A stretch of DNA of 64,000 bases, taken from Planococcus beigongshangi. Its GTDB lineage: Bacteria > Bacillota > Bacilli > Bacillales_A > Planococcaceae. Below are positions 42,442-51,121 of this stretch, one piece after another. The first letter of the stretch is position 1, and each line of letters starts with the position of its first letter. Under the pieces are notes generated by a model. The model was not told where the DNA came from, ran no database searches, and was given only the letters and a program-made list of their open reading frames with translations. The position numbers and the translations under genes were made by a program. Where the stretch lies: positions 186,001 through 250,000 of the forward strand of contig NZ_JADHDU010000002.1 of assembly GCF_016820495.1 (NCBI RefSeq), in the 5' to 3' direction.

Positions 42442-43386
42442 TTACACTTTCTCCAGTTTACGGCTGTTCACTTTCCAGTCGAATTCCGAAAAGTCATGGG
42501 CGATATGACTGTTGCTGTGGATCTTTCGGATTTCCTTCACCAGCCTCTTTTCATCTTCAGGCAAAAAACGGGCACTGACATGATTGACAATCAGCGTTTC
42601 CACTTCTGCCTGCCTGGCCGTTTCAGCTGCCTCAAGAATAGTGGAATGCCCATATTCTCCAGCCAGTTTTTCCGTATCCCCATCAAATGTCCCTTCGTGG
42701 ACCATGACATCTGCATTCCGGCCCAGCTCGATCGCTGCCTGACAATAACGGGTATCGCCAAGGATGGTGACAATAAATCCCGGTTTCGCCGGTTCTGTCA
42801 CTTCTTCACTTTTGACCAGGGTGCCATCTTCCAATCGTATATCCTGTCCATTTTTCAATTTGGCGAGCAACGGGCCTTTCGGGACACCCAATTCTTTTGC
42901 ACGGTCGATCAGGAGTTTTGGCGGCAGCGGTTTTTGGACGATCCTGAATCCATAGGACGGAATGACATGATCCAATTTTGCCGAAGTCACCGTCATTGAT
43001 TCATCTTCAAAAATTTGGCCATCCAAGTCCTCGATAAAGCGCAAAGGATAATTGAGATGCGTGCGGCTTATGCGCAAGACGCTTTCGACATACTCACGGA
43101 TTCCCCGAGGGCCGTATATTTCAACCGCTTCATCGCCGCCTTGAAAAGATCTTGAGCCCAGTAAGCCAGGCAAGCCGAAAATATGATCTCCATGCAGATG
43201 GGTGATGAAAATCTTTTCGATTTTCCTCGGCTTCACAGTCGTATGCAGAATCTGATGCTGCGTCGCCTCCCCGCAGTCGAACAGCCAGACCGCACCCCGT
43301 TCTTCCAATAATTTCAAAGCCAAGGCAGAAGTATTGCGTTGCTTGGACGGCATGCCTGCCCCCGTCCCTAAAAATAATAATTGCAT
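42442..43386 (-). CDS. rnz: Ribonuclease Z
   Basis: 314 aa from ATG 43386 (MQLLFLGTGAGMPSKQRN), the standard family start; the longer frame is spurious. It trims tRNA 3' ends. Zinc motif THLHGDHIFGLPGLL (about 62-76), exosite region near 150-200, and later ligands GDTRY and HSTILEAAE. It starts 7 bp after the dinB stop and is probably co-transcribed with it. Confidence 0.95.
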   Translation of the reverse strand: MQLLFLGTGAGMPSKQRNTSALALKLLEERGAVWLFDCGEATQHQILHTTVKPRKIEKIFITHLHGDHIFGLPGLLGSRSFQGGDEAVEIYGPRGIREYVESVLRISRTHLNYPLRFIEDLDGQIFEDESMTVTSAKLDHVIPSYGFRIVQKPLPPKLLIDRAKELGVPKGPLLAKLKNGQDIRLEDGTLVKSEEVTEPAKPGFIVTILGDTRYCQAAIELGRNADVMVHEGTFDGDTEKLAGEYGHSTILEAAETARQAEVETLIVNHVSARFLPEDEKRLVKEIRKIHSNSHIAHDFSEFDWKVNSRKLEKV

Positions 43387-43393
43387 AATTATC

Positions 43394-44635
43394 CTACTTT
43401 CTCTTGCGATCATGGTCATCAAGGAAATCCTTGCTGAAACTTGTCTTAGAATCAAAATTCGCTTTCTTCAATCTGCTTCCTTTCGAAAGTACATTTTTAC
43501 CGAATTTCTTTTCAAGTGAACTCATGAGTTCTAGAATCGGTTCATCTTTCACATGTTCCTGAAAATTGAACAAGGATAATTGTTCCGTCATCTCGCCTTT
43601 ATCGACGACATTTGAAACCGTAACCCCGACCAGTCGCAAGGGTTCCCCGTTCCAATGCTTCGTAAAAAGATGCCACGCGTTGCGGTGGATATCATCCGCT
43701 TTCCAGACTGTATTGTTCAGGGTGACACTGCGCGTACGATTCTGCCACTCCGAACTCCTAGTCTGGATGCTGACCGTTGGACCGGCTAATTCTTTCGCTT
43801 CAAGCCGGTTCGCCACTTTTTCACTGAGCTGACGAAAAATCCGCTTCAGATTTTCCTCATCCGTTTCATCGATCGGCAAAGTGGTGGACGTCCCCACACT
43901 TTTAGTGTCATATATGGAATCTGGATCGACGGCTCTATTGTCCTGTCCATTTGCCCGAGCCTGCAGGCGCATTCCGTTTTTGCCCATCTTTTCTTTGATT
44001 AGGCCGGCCGGTGCCTGTGCCAAATCACCGATTGTATGGATGCCGATATTCTTGAACTTAGCAGCGGTACTTTCGCCGATGCCGTGCATCTCGATGACTG
44101 GCATCGGCCAAAGGATTTGATGGATATCCCGTTTCCGTAATATCGTGATGCCCATCGGTTTTTTCAGATCGGAGGCGGTTTTTGCCAGGAATTTATTGGG
44201 GGAAATGCCGATTGAACAAGGCAGGTCAAGTTCAGCCAAAATCCGCTGCTGGATTTCAGCTGCAAGCTCCGGACCGCTCCGGTCATTCAGGAGCTCGGTC
44301 ACATCCATATAGCCTTCATCGATCGATACCGGCTCCACCTGATCAGTATAGGACCGCAGAATATCGAACATCGCCTTTGATGCCGCGCGGTAGCGTTCAA
44401 AATTCGGAGGCATCAAAATGAGTTCCGGATATTTGCGTTTCGCCTCATGCACCTGCATCGTCGTATAGATGCCGTGCGCTCTCGCTTCATAGGAACACGT
44501 CACGATGATCCCTCTCCGCTCCTTCGGATTCCCGGCAATCGCCAGTGCTTTCCCTTTCAATGAAGGGTCATGCGATTGTTCCACAGAGGCGTAGAAACTA
44601 TTCATATCTATATGGAATATAACTCGCCCTGCCAT
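43394..44635 (-). CDS. dinB: DNA polymerase IV (Y-family, YqjH-like)
   Basis: 413 aa translesion polymerase. Palm-domain metal ligands in FHIDMNSFYASVEQ (near residue 8) and SIDEGYMDVT (about 103-106); the helix-hairpin-helix is in MHGIGESTAAKFKNIG. The C-terminal SLFNFQE segment resembles a beta-clamp-binding motif. AGGAG precedes the ATG. No SOS box is seen in front, in line with yqjH rather than the LexA-controlled yqjW. Confidence 0.95.
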   Translation of the reverse strand: MAGRVIFHIDMNSFYASVEQSHDPSLKGKALAIAGNPKERRGIIVTCSYEARAHGIYTTMQVHEAKRKYPELILMPPNFERYRAASKAMFDILRSYTDQVEPVSIDEGYMDVTELLNDRSGPELAAEIQQRILAELDLPCSIGISPNKFLAKTASDLKKPMGITILRKRDIHQILWPMPVIEMHGIGESTAAKFKNIGIHTIGDLAQAPAGLIKEKMGKNGMRLQARANGQDNRAVDPDSIYDTKSVGTSTTLPIDETDEENLKRIFRQLSEKVANRLEAKELAGPTVSIQTRSSEWQNRTRSVTLNNTVWKADDIHRNAWHLFTKHWNGEPLRLVGVTVSNVVDKGEMTEQLSLFNFQEHVKDEPILELMSSLEKKFGKNVLSKGSRLKKANFDSKTSFSKDFLDDHDRKRK

Positions 44636-44673
44636 TGCAATCGCTCCTGTTGTTTTCTTTTAGTGTAACATAC

Positions 44674-44795
44674 AGAAAAGCGACAGCGCCCGTCAAGCTC
44701 TGAAAGGCATAAGACGATTTTGCGAAGCGGCGTGTCTTCAGCAGCATAGCCAAAGTGGCTTATGTCCCGAAGAGCTGGGCCGCTGGAGTCCAGAC
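44674..44795 (-). repeat. bcr-type dispersed repeat, full-length copy
   Basis: Read on the minus strand it runs from GTCTGGACTCCAGCGGCC, through CATAAGCC...GCCGCTTCGC, to TCTTATGCCTTTCAGAGCTT and GACGGGCGCTGTCGCTTTTC. It is a roughly 120-bp palindromic unit of the type widely scattered in Bacillaceae genomes. A truncated relative is at 56464-56542. Confidence 0.75.
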
Positions 44796-44827
44796 AAAAA
44801 AGAGAGAACATACATCCTGTTCTCTCC
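44796..44827. repeat. Duplicated terminator, copy 1
   Basis: A 32-bp sequence (AAAAAAGAGAGAACATACAT then CCTGTTCTCTC) identical to 45076-45107. It lies exactly 280 bp from the other copy and abuts the bcr-type repeat. Confidence 0.85.
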
Positions 44828-44856
44828 TTTCAAATTGTTAAGAAAAAACAAAATCC

Positions 44857-44940
44857 GATATTCCGCAAAACAGCTTCGCTTTCCTGGGGGCTTGCGCTGA
44901 GCTTGCTCCCCTGGGAGTCTTCGCTGTTTTGCTCCATATC
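44857..44940. repeat. Dispersed palindromic element, medium copy
   Basis: GATATTCCGCAAAACAGC (44857-44874) pairs with GCTGTTTTGCTCCATATC (44923-44940). The 48-bp interior is itself palindromic (CCTGGGGGC...GCTCCCCTGGG). Inverse orientation to the copies at 20.6 and 28.1 kb. Confidence 0.75.
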
Positions 44941-45075
44941 TCAGAATCTCTTCTATATAGAGGTGTCTTTAATTTTCTATTGATTGTAAAGGGAACACTT
45001 CAATACTGCACAGAACCAGAATGAAGCGTCCCCCTGAAGCGCAATGATTAGAGAAGCCTTGCATTTCAAGAAATT

Positions 45076-45110
45076 AAAAAAGAGAGAACATACATCCTGT
45101 TCTCTCTTTT
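45076..45110 (-). terminator. Terminator of the peptidase gene (copy 2 of the duplication)
   Basis: Hairpin AGAGAGAACA/TGTTCTCTCT with a 7-base loop; the minus-strand side ends TTTTTT. This copy is next to the gene it serves. A perfect second copy lies at 44796-44827. Confidence 0.8.
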
Positions 45111-45127
45111 CGGATACGTATATTCAA

Positions 45128-46246
45128 TTAGACACTCGTGGTTTCCCTGATGATTTCAATCAGCATCTCCGCCAGCTTTTCCAGTTCTTCGATCGGCATG
45201 CGCTCGTTCTTCGTATGGATTTCTTCGTATCCGACACACAGGTTGACTGTAGGGATTCCGAAGCCATTGAAGATGTTGGCATCGCTCCCGCCTCCGCTTG
45301 TCAATACGGGTGAAGGGCGGCCGATTTTCGCTGCTGCACGTTTCGCCAATTCGACAACCGGCTCGGATTCATCAAAATGGAATCCTGGATACATGAGTTT
45401 GACTTCAGTTTTCGCTTTGCAGCCGAAACTTGCAGACGTTTCAGCAAACACGCTCTCCATATGAGCCGTCTGGGCCGCCAGTTTATCTTCGCGGATCGAA
45501 CGGGCTTCCGATAGGATGTTCACTTCTTCACAAACGATATTGGTCGCTTTTCCGCCTTCGAAACGCCCGATATTGGCGGTCGTCTCTTCATCGATGCGTC
45601 CCAGTTTCATGGAAGAAATAGCTTTGGCTGCGATATTGATGGCAGACACACCTTTTTCAGGAGCTACACCGGCATGGGCCGTCTTGCCATAAATCGTCGT
45701 CCACAATTTCGCTTGATAAGGAGCAGAAGTCACAATACCGCCCACTTTGCCGTCGCTGTCGACTGCATAGCCGAATTCTGCAAATAATAATGAGGAATCG
45801 AATTCCTTCGCTCCAGCAAGACCGCTTTCTTCACCAGCAGTAATCACCAATTGGATGTCGCCATGTTCGATTTGCTGCTCCTGGATAGAGCGGATCATCT
45901 CGAATAATGCAGCAATCCCGGCTTTATCATCTGCACCGAGGATCGTCGTGCCATCGGAATGGATATAACCGTCGCGGATCTGAGGCATTATACCATTCCC
46001 CGGCACAACCGTATCCATATGAACCGTGAAATAGATCGGCGGGACATTTGAAGCAGCTCCGCGGAGCGTAGCCACCAGATTATTGGCGCCGTGGCCGTTG
46101 CGGACAGAAGAATCATCTTCTGCTACATGAAATCCCATATCTTCAAGCTTCACTTTCAATATTTCAGCAATCTTTCCCTCATTCTTGGTTTCGGAATCGA
46201 TTTGAACCAATTCCAGAAATTCGTTTAACAAGCGTTCTTTTTCCAT
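45128..46246 (-). CDS. yqjE: M20-family peptidase (YqjE, peptidase T-like)
   Basis: 372 aa zinc peptidase or amidohydrolase. Metal ligands in YFTVHMDTVVPG (about 82), LGADDKAGIAAL (about 120) and AGEESGLAGAKEFD (about 152). A dimerisation lid follows (about 190-290), and the last ligand is expected near TVNLCVGYEEIHTKNE. It probably removes residues from tripeptides. It follows the carboxyltransferase gene by about 17 bp. Confidence 0.9.
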   Translation of the reverse strand: MEKERLLNEFLELVQIDSETKNEGKIAEILKVKLEDMGFHVAEDDSSVRNGHGANNLVATLRGAASNVPPIYFTVHMDTVVPGNGIMPQIRDGYIHSDGTTILGADDKAGIAALFEMIRSIQEQQIEHGDIQLVITAGEESGLAGAKEFDSSLLFAEFGYAVDSDGKVGGIVTSAPYQAKLWTTIYGKTAHAGVAPEKGVSAINIAAKAISSMKLGRIDEETTANIGRFEGGKATNIVCEEVNILSEARSIREDKLAAQTAHMESVFAETSASFGCKAKTEVKLMYPGFHFDESEPVVELAKRAAAKIGRPSPVLTSGGGSDANIFNGFGIPTVNLCVGYEEIHTKNERMPIEELEKLAEMLIEIIRETTSV

Positions 46247-46263
46247 CTGGTCCTCATCCTTTC

Positions 46264-47805
46264 CTATAGCGGCATATTACCATGTTTTTTCTCAGGTCTT
46301 GAATCTTTCTTATTGCGCATCATTTCCAGTGCCTGGATCAACTTGATGCGTGTTTCGCGCGGATCGATTACGTCATCCACCATCCCGCGGGAAGCGGCCA
46401 CATAGGGATTTGCAAATTTCACGCGGTATTCTTCGATTTTAGCGGCGCGTGTCGCTTCAGGATCATCACTTGCCGCAATTTCGCGCGCAAAGATGATGTT
46501 CGCAGCCCCTTGCGGCCCCATGACCGCAATTTCGGCGTTTGGCCATGAATAGACAAGGTCTGCACCGATTGATTTCGAGTTCAGCGCTACATAAGCACCG
46601 CCATATGCTTTCCTCAGAATCACGGTCATTTTAGGTACAGTGGCTTCTGAATATGCGTAGAGGATTTTCGCTCCGTGGCGAATGATGCCGCCGTGTTCCT
46701 GTTTGATGCCCGGGAAGAAACCGGTGACATCTTCGAACGTGATCAAAGGTATATTGAATGAATCGCAGAAACGGATGAAACGTGCCGCTTTATCGGAACT
46801 GTCGATATCGAGTCCCCCGGCCATCACTTTCGGCTGATTGCAGACCAGTCCGACAGTTTCACCTTTGATGCGTGCAAGGCCCACAACGATGTTTCTGGCG
46901 AATTCCGGCTGCACTTCCATGAAACTGTCTTTATCGACCACCTGTTCAACCACTTTTCGCACATCATATGGGCGAATCGCTTCGAAAGGCACTACATCAG
47001 CAAGGTCCGGACGGTAATCGTCTTCATCGTCCATTTCAAGACGCGGTGGCATTTCCTTGTTATTCTGTGGTAAAAATGCAATCAGCTGGCGCACCATTTT
47101 CAGTACTTCTTCTTCTGAATGGGAACGGAAATGGGCGTTGCCGCTGATAGCTGTATGTACGCGTGATCCTCCGAGATCTTCGGAAGAGATTTTTTCCCCG
47201 GTCACCGTTTCGATCACTTTGGGTCCAGTGATGAACATCTGGCTCGTCTTATCGACCATGAAGACAAAATCAGTGATGGCAGGCGAATAAACCGCTCCAC
47301 CCGCTGATGGCCCCAGGATCACGGAGATCTGAGGGATGACGCCCGAATAAATCGAATTGCGATAGAAAATCTGCCCGTAGCCATCCAGAGATAAAACGCC
47401 TTCCTGGATGCGTGCACCGCCTGAATCATTCAAGCCGATAAACGGAGCACCATTTTTTGCAGCCATATCCATGACGTTGGCGATTTTCTTGGCATGCATT
47501 TCACCAAGTGCGCCGCCGAAGACAGTAAAGTCCTGTGAAAACAAGTAAATCGGACGGCCATCGATTTTGCCGTAACCGGTGACAACCCCTTCCCCCGGCC
47601 CTTCTGCCATCCCGAAATCAACTGTGCGATGCTCTACAAACGGGCTCAATTCCACGAAAGACCCTTCATCAACCAAAAGTTCAATGCGCTCCCTTGCCGT
47701 CAACTTCCCTTTTTCATGCTGCTTATCAATTCTTTCTTCCCCGCCGCCAAGTTCAATTTTCCGTTTGCGGTCGTATAATTCGTTTATGCGCTCATAGATA
47801 TCCAT
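46264..47805 (-). CDS. Acyl-CoA carboxylase carboxyltransferase (beta) subunit, YqjD-like
   Basis: 513 aa from ATG 47805 (AAGGGG 8 bases upstream; a TTG one codon earlier is possible). The two crotonase-like halves carry GLNDSGGARIQEGV and FPGIKQEHGGIIRHGAKILYAYSEAT ... AYGGAY, the acyl-CoA and carboxybiotin pockets of propionyl/methylcrotonyl-CoA carboxylases. Coupled to an epimerase and close to a mutase, propionyl-CoA carboxylation is the likeliest role. No biotin-carboxylase or biotin-carrier subunit lies nearby. Confidence 0.9.
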   Translation of the reverse strand: MDIYERINELYDRKRKIELGGGEERIDKQHEKGKLTARERIELLVDEGSFVELSPFVEHRTVDFGMAEGPGEGVVTGYGKIDGRPIYLFSQDFTVFGGALGEMHAKKIANVMDMAAKNGAPFIGLNDSGGARIQEGVLSLDGYGQIFYRNSIYSGVIPQISVILGPSAGGAVYSPAITDFVFMVDKTSQMFITGPKVIETVTGEKISSEDLGGSRVHTAISGNAHFRSHSEEEVLKMVRQLIAFLPQNNKEMPPRLEMDDEDDYRPDLADVVPFEAIRPYDVRKVVEQVVDKDSFMEVQPEFARNIVVGLARIKGETVGLVCNQPKVMAGGLDIDSSDKAARFIRFCDSFNIPLITFEDVTGFFPGIKQEHGGIIRHGAKILYAYSEATVPKMTVILRKAYGGAYVALNSKSIGADLVYSWPNAEIAVMGPQGAANIIFAREIAASDDPEATRAAKIEEYRVKFANPYVAASRGMVDDVIDPRETRIKLIQALEMMRNKKDSRPEKKHGNMPL

Positions 47806-47817
47806 CAATTACACCCC

Positions 47818-48219
47818 TTAACTATCTTTCTGACACATTTCGTATAATACGCCGTTCGAAGATTTTGGATGCATGAAGGCAACCAAAGCCCCGCCTGCGC
47901 CTTTTTTCGGCTGTTCATTCAGGAGACGGACTCCCTTTTCACGAAGCTCTTCCATCCGCTGTTCAATGTTTTCGACACCGAATGCGATATGATGGATGCC
48001 TTCTCCCTTTTTTTCCAGGAATTTAAAAATGGCACTGCTGTCATCCATCGGTTCCAGCAATTCAAGTTTGATATTGCCTGCGTCGATGAAAGCGACACGT
48101 ACGCGTTCTGATTCGACTTCTTCAATTTTCAGTAAAGGACAGCCCAGTGTTTCCGTGTAATATGGAATAACATCATCCAGATTACGAACGGCGATGCCGA
48201 TATGATCAACTTTCTTCAT
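47818..48219 (-). CDS. mce: Methylmalonyl-CoA epimerase (YqjC-like)
   Basis: 134 aa VOC protein. Metal ligands: H in KKVDHIGIAV (residue 5), E-x-x-E in KIEEVESERV and LELLEP, and H in GIHHIAFGVENIE; C-terminal GVLYEM supplies the last Glu. It converts (S)- to (R)-methylmalonyl-CoA for the mutase at 51-55 kb. ATG 48219 has AAAGGTGG 8 bases upstream. It starts the mce-pccB-yqjE operon. Confidence 0.9.
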   Translation of the reverse strand: MKKVDHIGIAVRNLDDVIPYYTETLGCPLLKIEEVESERVRVAFIDAGNIKLELLEPMDDSSAIFKFLEKKGEGIHHIAFGVENIEQRMEELREKGVRLLNEQPKKGAGGALVAFMHPKSSNGVLYEMCQKDS

Positions 48220-48385
48220 CCTGTATCCCACCTTTTTTCAGCTTCTTTCTTATTGTACCGATTCGGAGCCGAAAACTCTAGTTGTTAAGGAATATTTGGC
48301 GACAAGCACTTAGCTCTTCAAAAATACAGAGAATTATGTTATTCTACGTACAAGTTCAAATGCACATAAAGGAGATTCGAAACGA

Positions 48386-48481
48386 ATGAGAAATCAGGCA
48401 TTCCGTAAAATCATCGTCTATGCAATGATTGCGATCATGCTGGTATCCACTTTGATGATGGGACTAAGCTTCGTACTTTAA
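48386..48481 (+). CDS. prli42: Stressosome-associated membrane miniprotein Prli42
   Basis: 31 aa: MRNQAFRKIIVYAMIAIMLV then STLMMGLSFVL. The basic start, RKI(I/V)VY and the ST-L-MGLS end match the Prli42 family, which anchors the stressosome to the membrane in Listeria and is widespread in Bacilli. AAAGGAG stands about 11 bases before the ATG. Its hairpin terminator also encodes the last codons of the convergent gene. Confidence 0.85.
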   Translation: MRNQAFRKIIVYAMIAIMLVSTLMMGLSFVL

Positions 48482-48489
48482 TAAAAGCA

Positions 48490-48519
48490 AAAAAACGGCC
48501 GATTATGCATCGGCCGTTT
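48490..48519. terminator. Bidirectional terminator between prli42 and yqjA
   Basis: Stem AAAAACGGCCGAT/ATCGGCCGTTTTT with a 5-base loop. Its right arm lies inside the last codons of yqjA. Confidence 0.8.
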
Positions 48520-49486
48520 TTCTATTGGTGAAACCTTTATAGGATTGTTTGATTTCCAGATACTTATCCAGTTCTTCGATGACTTGATAAAGGGCCGCCA
48601 TGGCCTGGAACTCTTCGTGGGTCTTCGGCAAAGGCAGCTCGGAAAATTCATCTTTGACGATATCCAGTTTGTCCAGGTAATGATAGGCCGTGTTCCCTGA
48701 ATGGACATTATCAGCGAGATCATCGAGAAAATCCCCGATCAGCTCCGCATGCTTCACCATTACAGGCAAAGTTGAGATCTTGGGTAATATGCGTTCGATT
48801 ATTTCAAACTGGTCTTCCCGCATATCGAAATAGCGGTAATATTTATTTTCCAGGCGGGTCACGTGATTTTCTACATCCTGATAGGCGAGCGCTTTTGCCT
48901 TACTCAGCAGTTCCTCTGTCTGCATAAATTCCCTGCCGTCCCAGCTGCTCTCCCCGTCCTTCAGATATCTCGCCATTTCATGGAGGATTCTGGCATATAA
49001 TTCCTCAATCCGGTAGCGATAATCTTCCAGTTTCTTCTCGATGCTCGGCATATACATATTGACGACCAATGCTGTCCCAAAACCGATCACCATCAGCATG
49101 ATCTCATTAAGGATCAGACTGCCTGTCAGATTTCCCACACTGTAAATATGGAATATTATAACAGAACTCGACACGAATCCGTCTGCAAACCGAAGACTGA
49201 CCAGAACCGGTATAAACAGCAGGATCATAATTCCGACGGTTACCGGGTGGTAGGCGATTCCTTCCAGGAAGACAAATGCATAGGCGATGGCGATCAGGCT
49301 GGCAATAAAGCGGGAAAGTGCAGCGCGGATGGAGCGTTTTTTTGTCGGCTGTATACAAAGGATGGTCAGGATTCCTGCCGAGACATAAAATTCGAGCTGC
49401 AGCAATTGCGCCAGCGAAATGGCGATGATGACGCCTACTGCTGTTTTCAGGGTGCGATAGCCGATGGATAAACGTTTTAATTTCAG
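48503..49486 (-). CDS. yqjA: Aromatic-acid-exporter-family membrane protein (YqjA-like)
   Basis: About 327 aa. Four N-terminal membrane helices (about 1-130) are followed by a long cytoplasmic helical domain, the ArAE_1 family. The frame with a standard start begins only at TTG 49405, in mid-helix. In the same frame 27 codons upstream, GGGAGG is followed by ATT-CTG-AAA-TTA, and the added residues (LKRLSIGYRTLKTAVGVII) restore the family N-terminus. Translation probably starts at CTG 49486 or ATT 49489, a rare choice. Function unclear; the family may export small aromatic acids. Confidence 0.75.
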   Translation of the reverse strand: MKLKRLSIGYRTLKTAVGVIIAISLAQLLQLEFYVSAGILTILCIQPTKKRSIRAALSRFIASLIAIAYAFVFLEGIAYHPVTVGIMILLFIPVLVSLRFADGFVSSSVIIFHIYSVGNLTGSLILNEIMLMVIGFGTALVVNMYMPSIEKKLEDYRYRIEELYARILHEMARYLKDGESSWDGREFMQTEELLSKAKALAYQDVENHVTRLENKYYRYFDMREDQFEIIERILPKISTLPVMVKHAELIGDFLDDLADNVHSGNTAYHYLDKLDIVKDEFSELPLPKTHEEFQAMAALYQVIEELDKYLEIKQSYKGFTNRKTADA

Positions 49487-49514
49487 AATCCTTTCCTCCC
49501 TTTATGTCATATAT

Positions 49515-49545
49515 AAAAAAATGCCCCTTTTTGAGGGGCATTTTC
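49515..49545 (-). terminator. Terminator of brxB
   Basis: Stem AATGCCCC/GGGGCATT with loop TTTTTGA and a T-run on the minus side, just past the stop. Confidence 0.7.
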
Positions 49546-49548
49546 ATG

Positions 49549-49989
49549 TTAGATTTCGCTGCAATGCTCTTCAAACAATGCTTGGATATGCGTGATGACA
49601 GACATAGGATCGTGGCCCTCAATTTCGTGGCGTCCGATTTCATCGACCATTTTCCCATCTTTTACGATCGCAAAAGAAGGGGAAGACGGCAAGTGGTCGT
49701 CGCCGAAAATAGCGCGGGCCTGTGCTGTCGCTTCTTTATCCTGTCCGGCAAAAACCGTATATAGATTATCCGGGCGTTTATCATAATGGATTGCGTGAAG
49801 CGCTGCGGGTCTTGCGATACCGCCTGCACAACCGCAAACAGAGTTGATCATGACAAGGCTTGTACCCGGTTTAGTCAACGCTTCCGTTACTTCCTCGGGT
49901 GTCGTCAATTCTTTATAGCCGCCGTCTGTAAGTTCCTGGCGGGCTTTAGTTGTCAGATCATTCATCAAAAAGTTAAAATCCATGCTCAC
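49549..49989 (-). CDS. brxB: Bacilliredoxin BrxB (YqiW/YphP family)
   Basis: About 146 aa, thioredoxin-like. The active site is C-G-C in MINSVCGCAGG (about 50-54), diagnostic for bacilliredoxins, which remove bacillithiol from protein thiols. The start is probably GTG 49989 (AAGGAG 8 bases upstream); ATG 49983 and GTG 49998 are alternatives. Bacillithiol use fits a Bacillales host. Confidence 0.93.
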   Translation of the reverse strand: MSMDFNFLMNDLTTKARQELTDGGYKELTTPEEVTEALTKPGTSLVMINSVCGCAGGIARPAALHAIHYDKRPDNLYTVFAGQDKEATAQARAIFGDDHLPSSPSFAIVKDGKMVDEIGRHEIEGHDPMSVITHIQALFEEHCSEI

Positions 49990-50053
49990 TGGTACCACTC
50001 CTTCTGTTATCTGTAATAATCATAGCAGGTGTTGTTACCAACTGCAAAAAAGC

Positions 50054-51121
50054 TTACTCGAATAAATGGCTGATGGCCTGTGCGACAGTCAGCTGGCCAT
50101 CCAGGATATCCTGCTCCAGTTTTTTGACCAATTGCCGCTTTTGCGGGTCGCCGAAAAAACGGCTATGCAATTCATCCGTGATCATCGAGCGGAACCAATC
50201 CCGTGTCTGGCTTTGGCGCCTGCTGTTGAAGACGCCATTCGCCTTGCCGGTTTCCTCGAATTCCTTCGCCATCTCCCAAACTTCCCGGATTCCGGTCTGT
50301 TCTACAGAGGAAACTGCGAGAGCCCGTGTTTTCCAGTTCTCCGTTGCCGGCTGCAGAAAATGGACGATCCCTTTATATTCGCGAACCGTTTTTTCAGCCA
50401 GCGGCAAGTTCCCGCTGTCGGCTTTATGCACGATGATCGCATCAGCCAGTTCAAGGATCCCTTTTTTCATGCCCTGCAATTCATCCCCTGCTCCGGTCAG
50501 GACGAGAAGCATGAATAAATCGACCATGCCCCGCACGAGCGTTTCACTTTGGCCGACTCCGACTGTTTCCACCAATATGACATCGTAGCCGGCAGCTTCA
50601 CATAACAGCATCGTTTCCCGCGTCTTTTTATGGACCCCGCCGAGCGTACCGGCTGTCGGGGACGGCCGGATGAATGCACGGGGATTCTTTGCCAGCTTCT
50701 CCATTCTCGTTTTATCACCAAGAATACTCCCGCCGCTCAAAGAAGAACTGGGGTCGATTGCGAGAACTGCTACACGCAGGCCGAGACCCGTGAGCATTTC
50801 ACCAAAAGTCTCGATAAACGTGCTTTTTCCCGCCCCCGGCACTCCCGTAATGCCGATTCGGAGGCATTTTCCCGTATGGGGCAATAAGCGATTCAATAAT
50901 GCCTGCCCGTCTTCCTTATCGGAAGGATTCGAACTTTCGAGCAGAGTTATCGCTTTTCCAAGATGAAGTCTGGATCCTTTAATTACTCCCGACATGATCT
51001 CTTCAATATCCATCGCTTTTTTATTCGGTTTCCTGAATCTTTTCCGTGGAGCCGGCACCATGCCATCATGGGCGGCATTGACGCCGTCCATGATCCGTCT
51101 TGAGCCGTGTTCGCGATTCAT
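50054..51121 (-). CDS. meaB: Methylmalonyl-CoA mutase-associated GTPase MeaB
   Basis: 355 aa G3E GTPase that protects and reloads the mutase with adenosylcobalamin. G1 GITGVPGAGKSTFIE (about 92-106), AIDPSSSLSGGSILGDKTRM, G3-like VETVGVGQSE, and G4 IVHKAD. The N-terminal 30 residues are basic and probably flexible. Start overlaps the mutB stop (TGATG). Confidence 0.95.
   Translation of the reverse strand: MNREHGSRRIMDGVNAAHDGMVPAPRKRFRKPNKKAMDIEEIMSGVIKGSRLHLGKAITLLESSNPSDKEDGQALLNRLLPHTGKCLRIGITGVPGAGKSTFIETFGEMLTGLGLRVAVLAIDPSSSLSGGSILGDKTRMEKLAKNPRAFIRPSPTAGTLGGVHKKTRETMLLCEAAGYDVILVETVGVGQSETLVRGMVDLFMLLVLTGAGDELQGMKKGILELADAIIVHKADSGNLPLAEKTVREYKGIVHFLQPATENWKTRALAVSSVEQTGIREVWEMAKEFEETGKANGVFNSRRQSQTRDWFRSMITDELHSRFFGDPQKRQLVKKLEQDILDGQLTVAQAISHLFE

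Noticed and set aside
49107-49658. 183-codon minus-strand frame between yqjA and brxB
   Set aside because: It overlaps both the yqjA coding region in another frame and the end of brxB, and shows no protein-like features.
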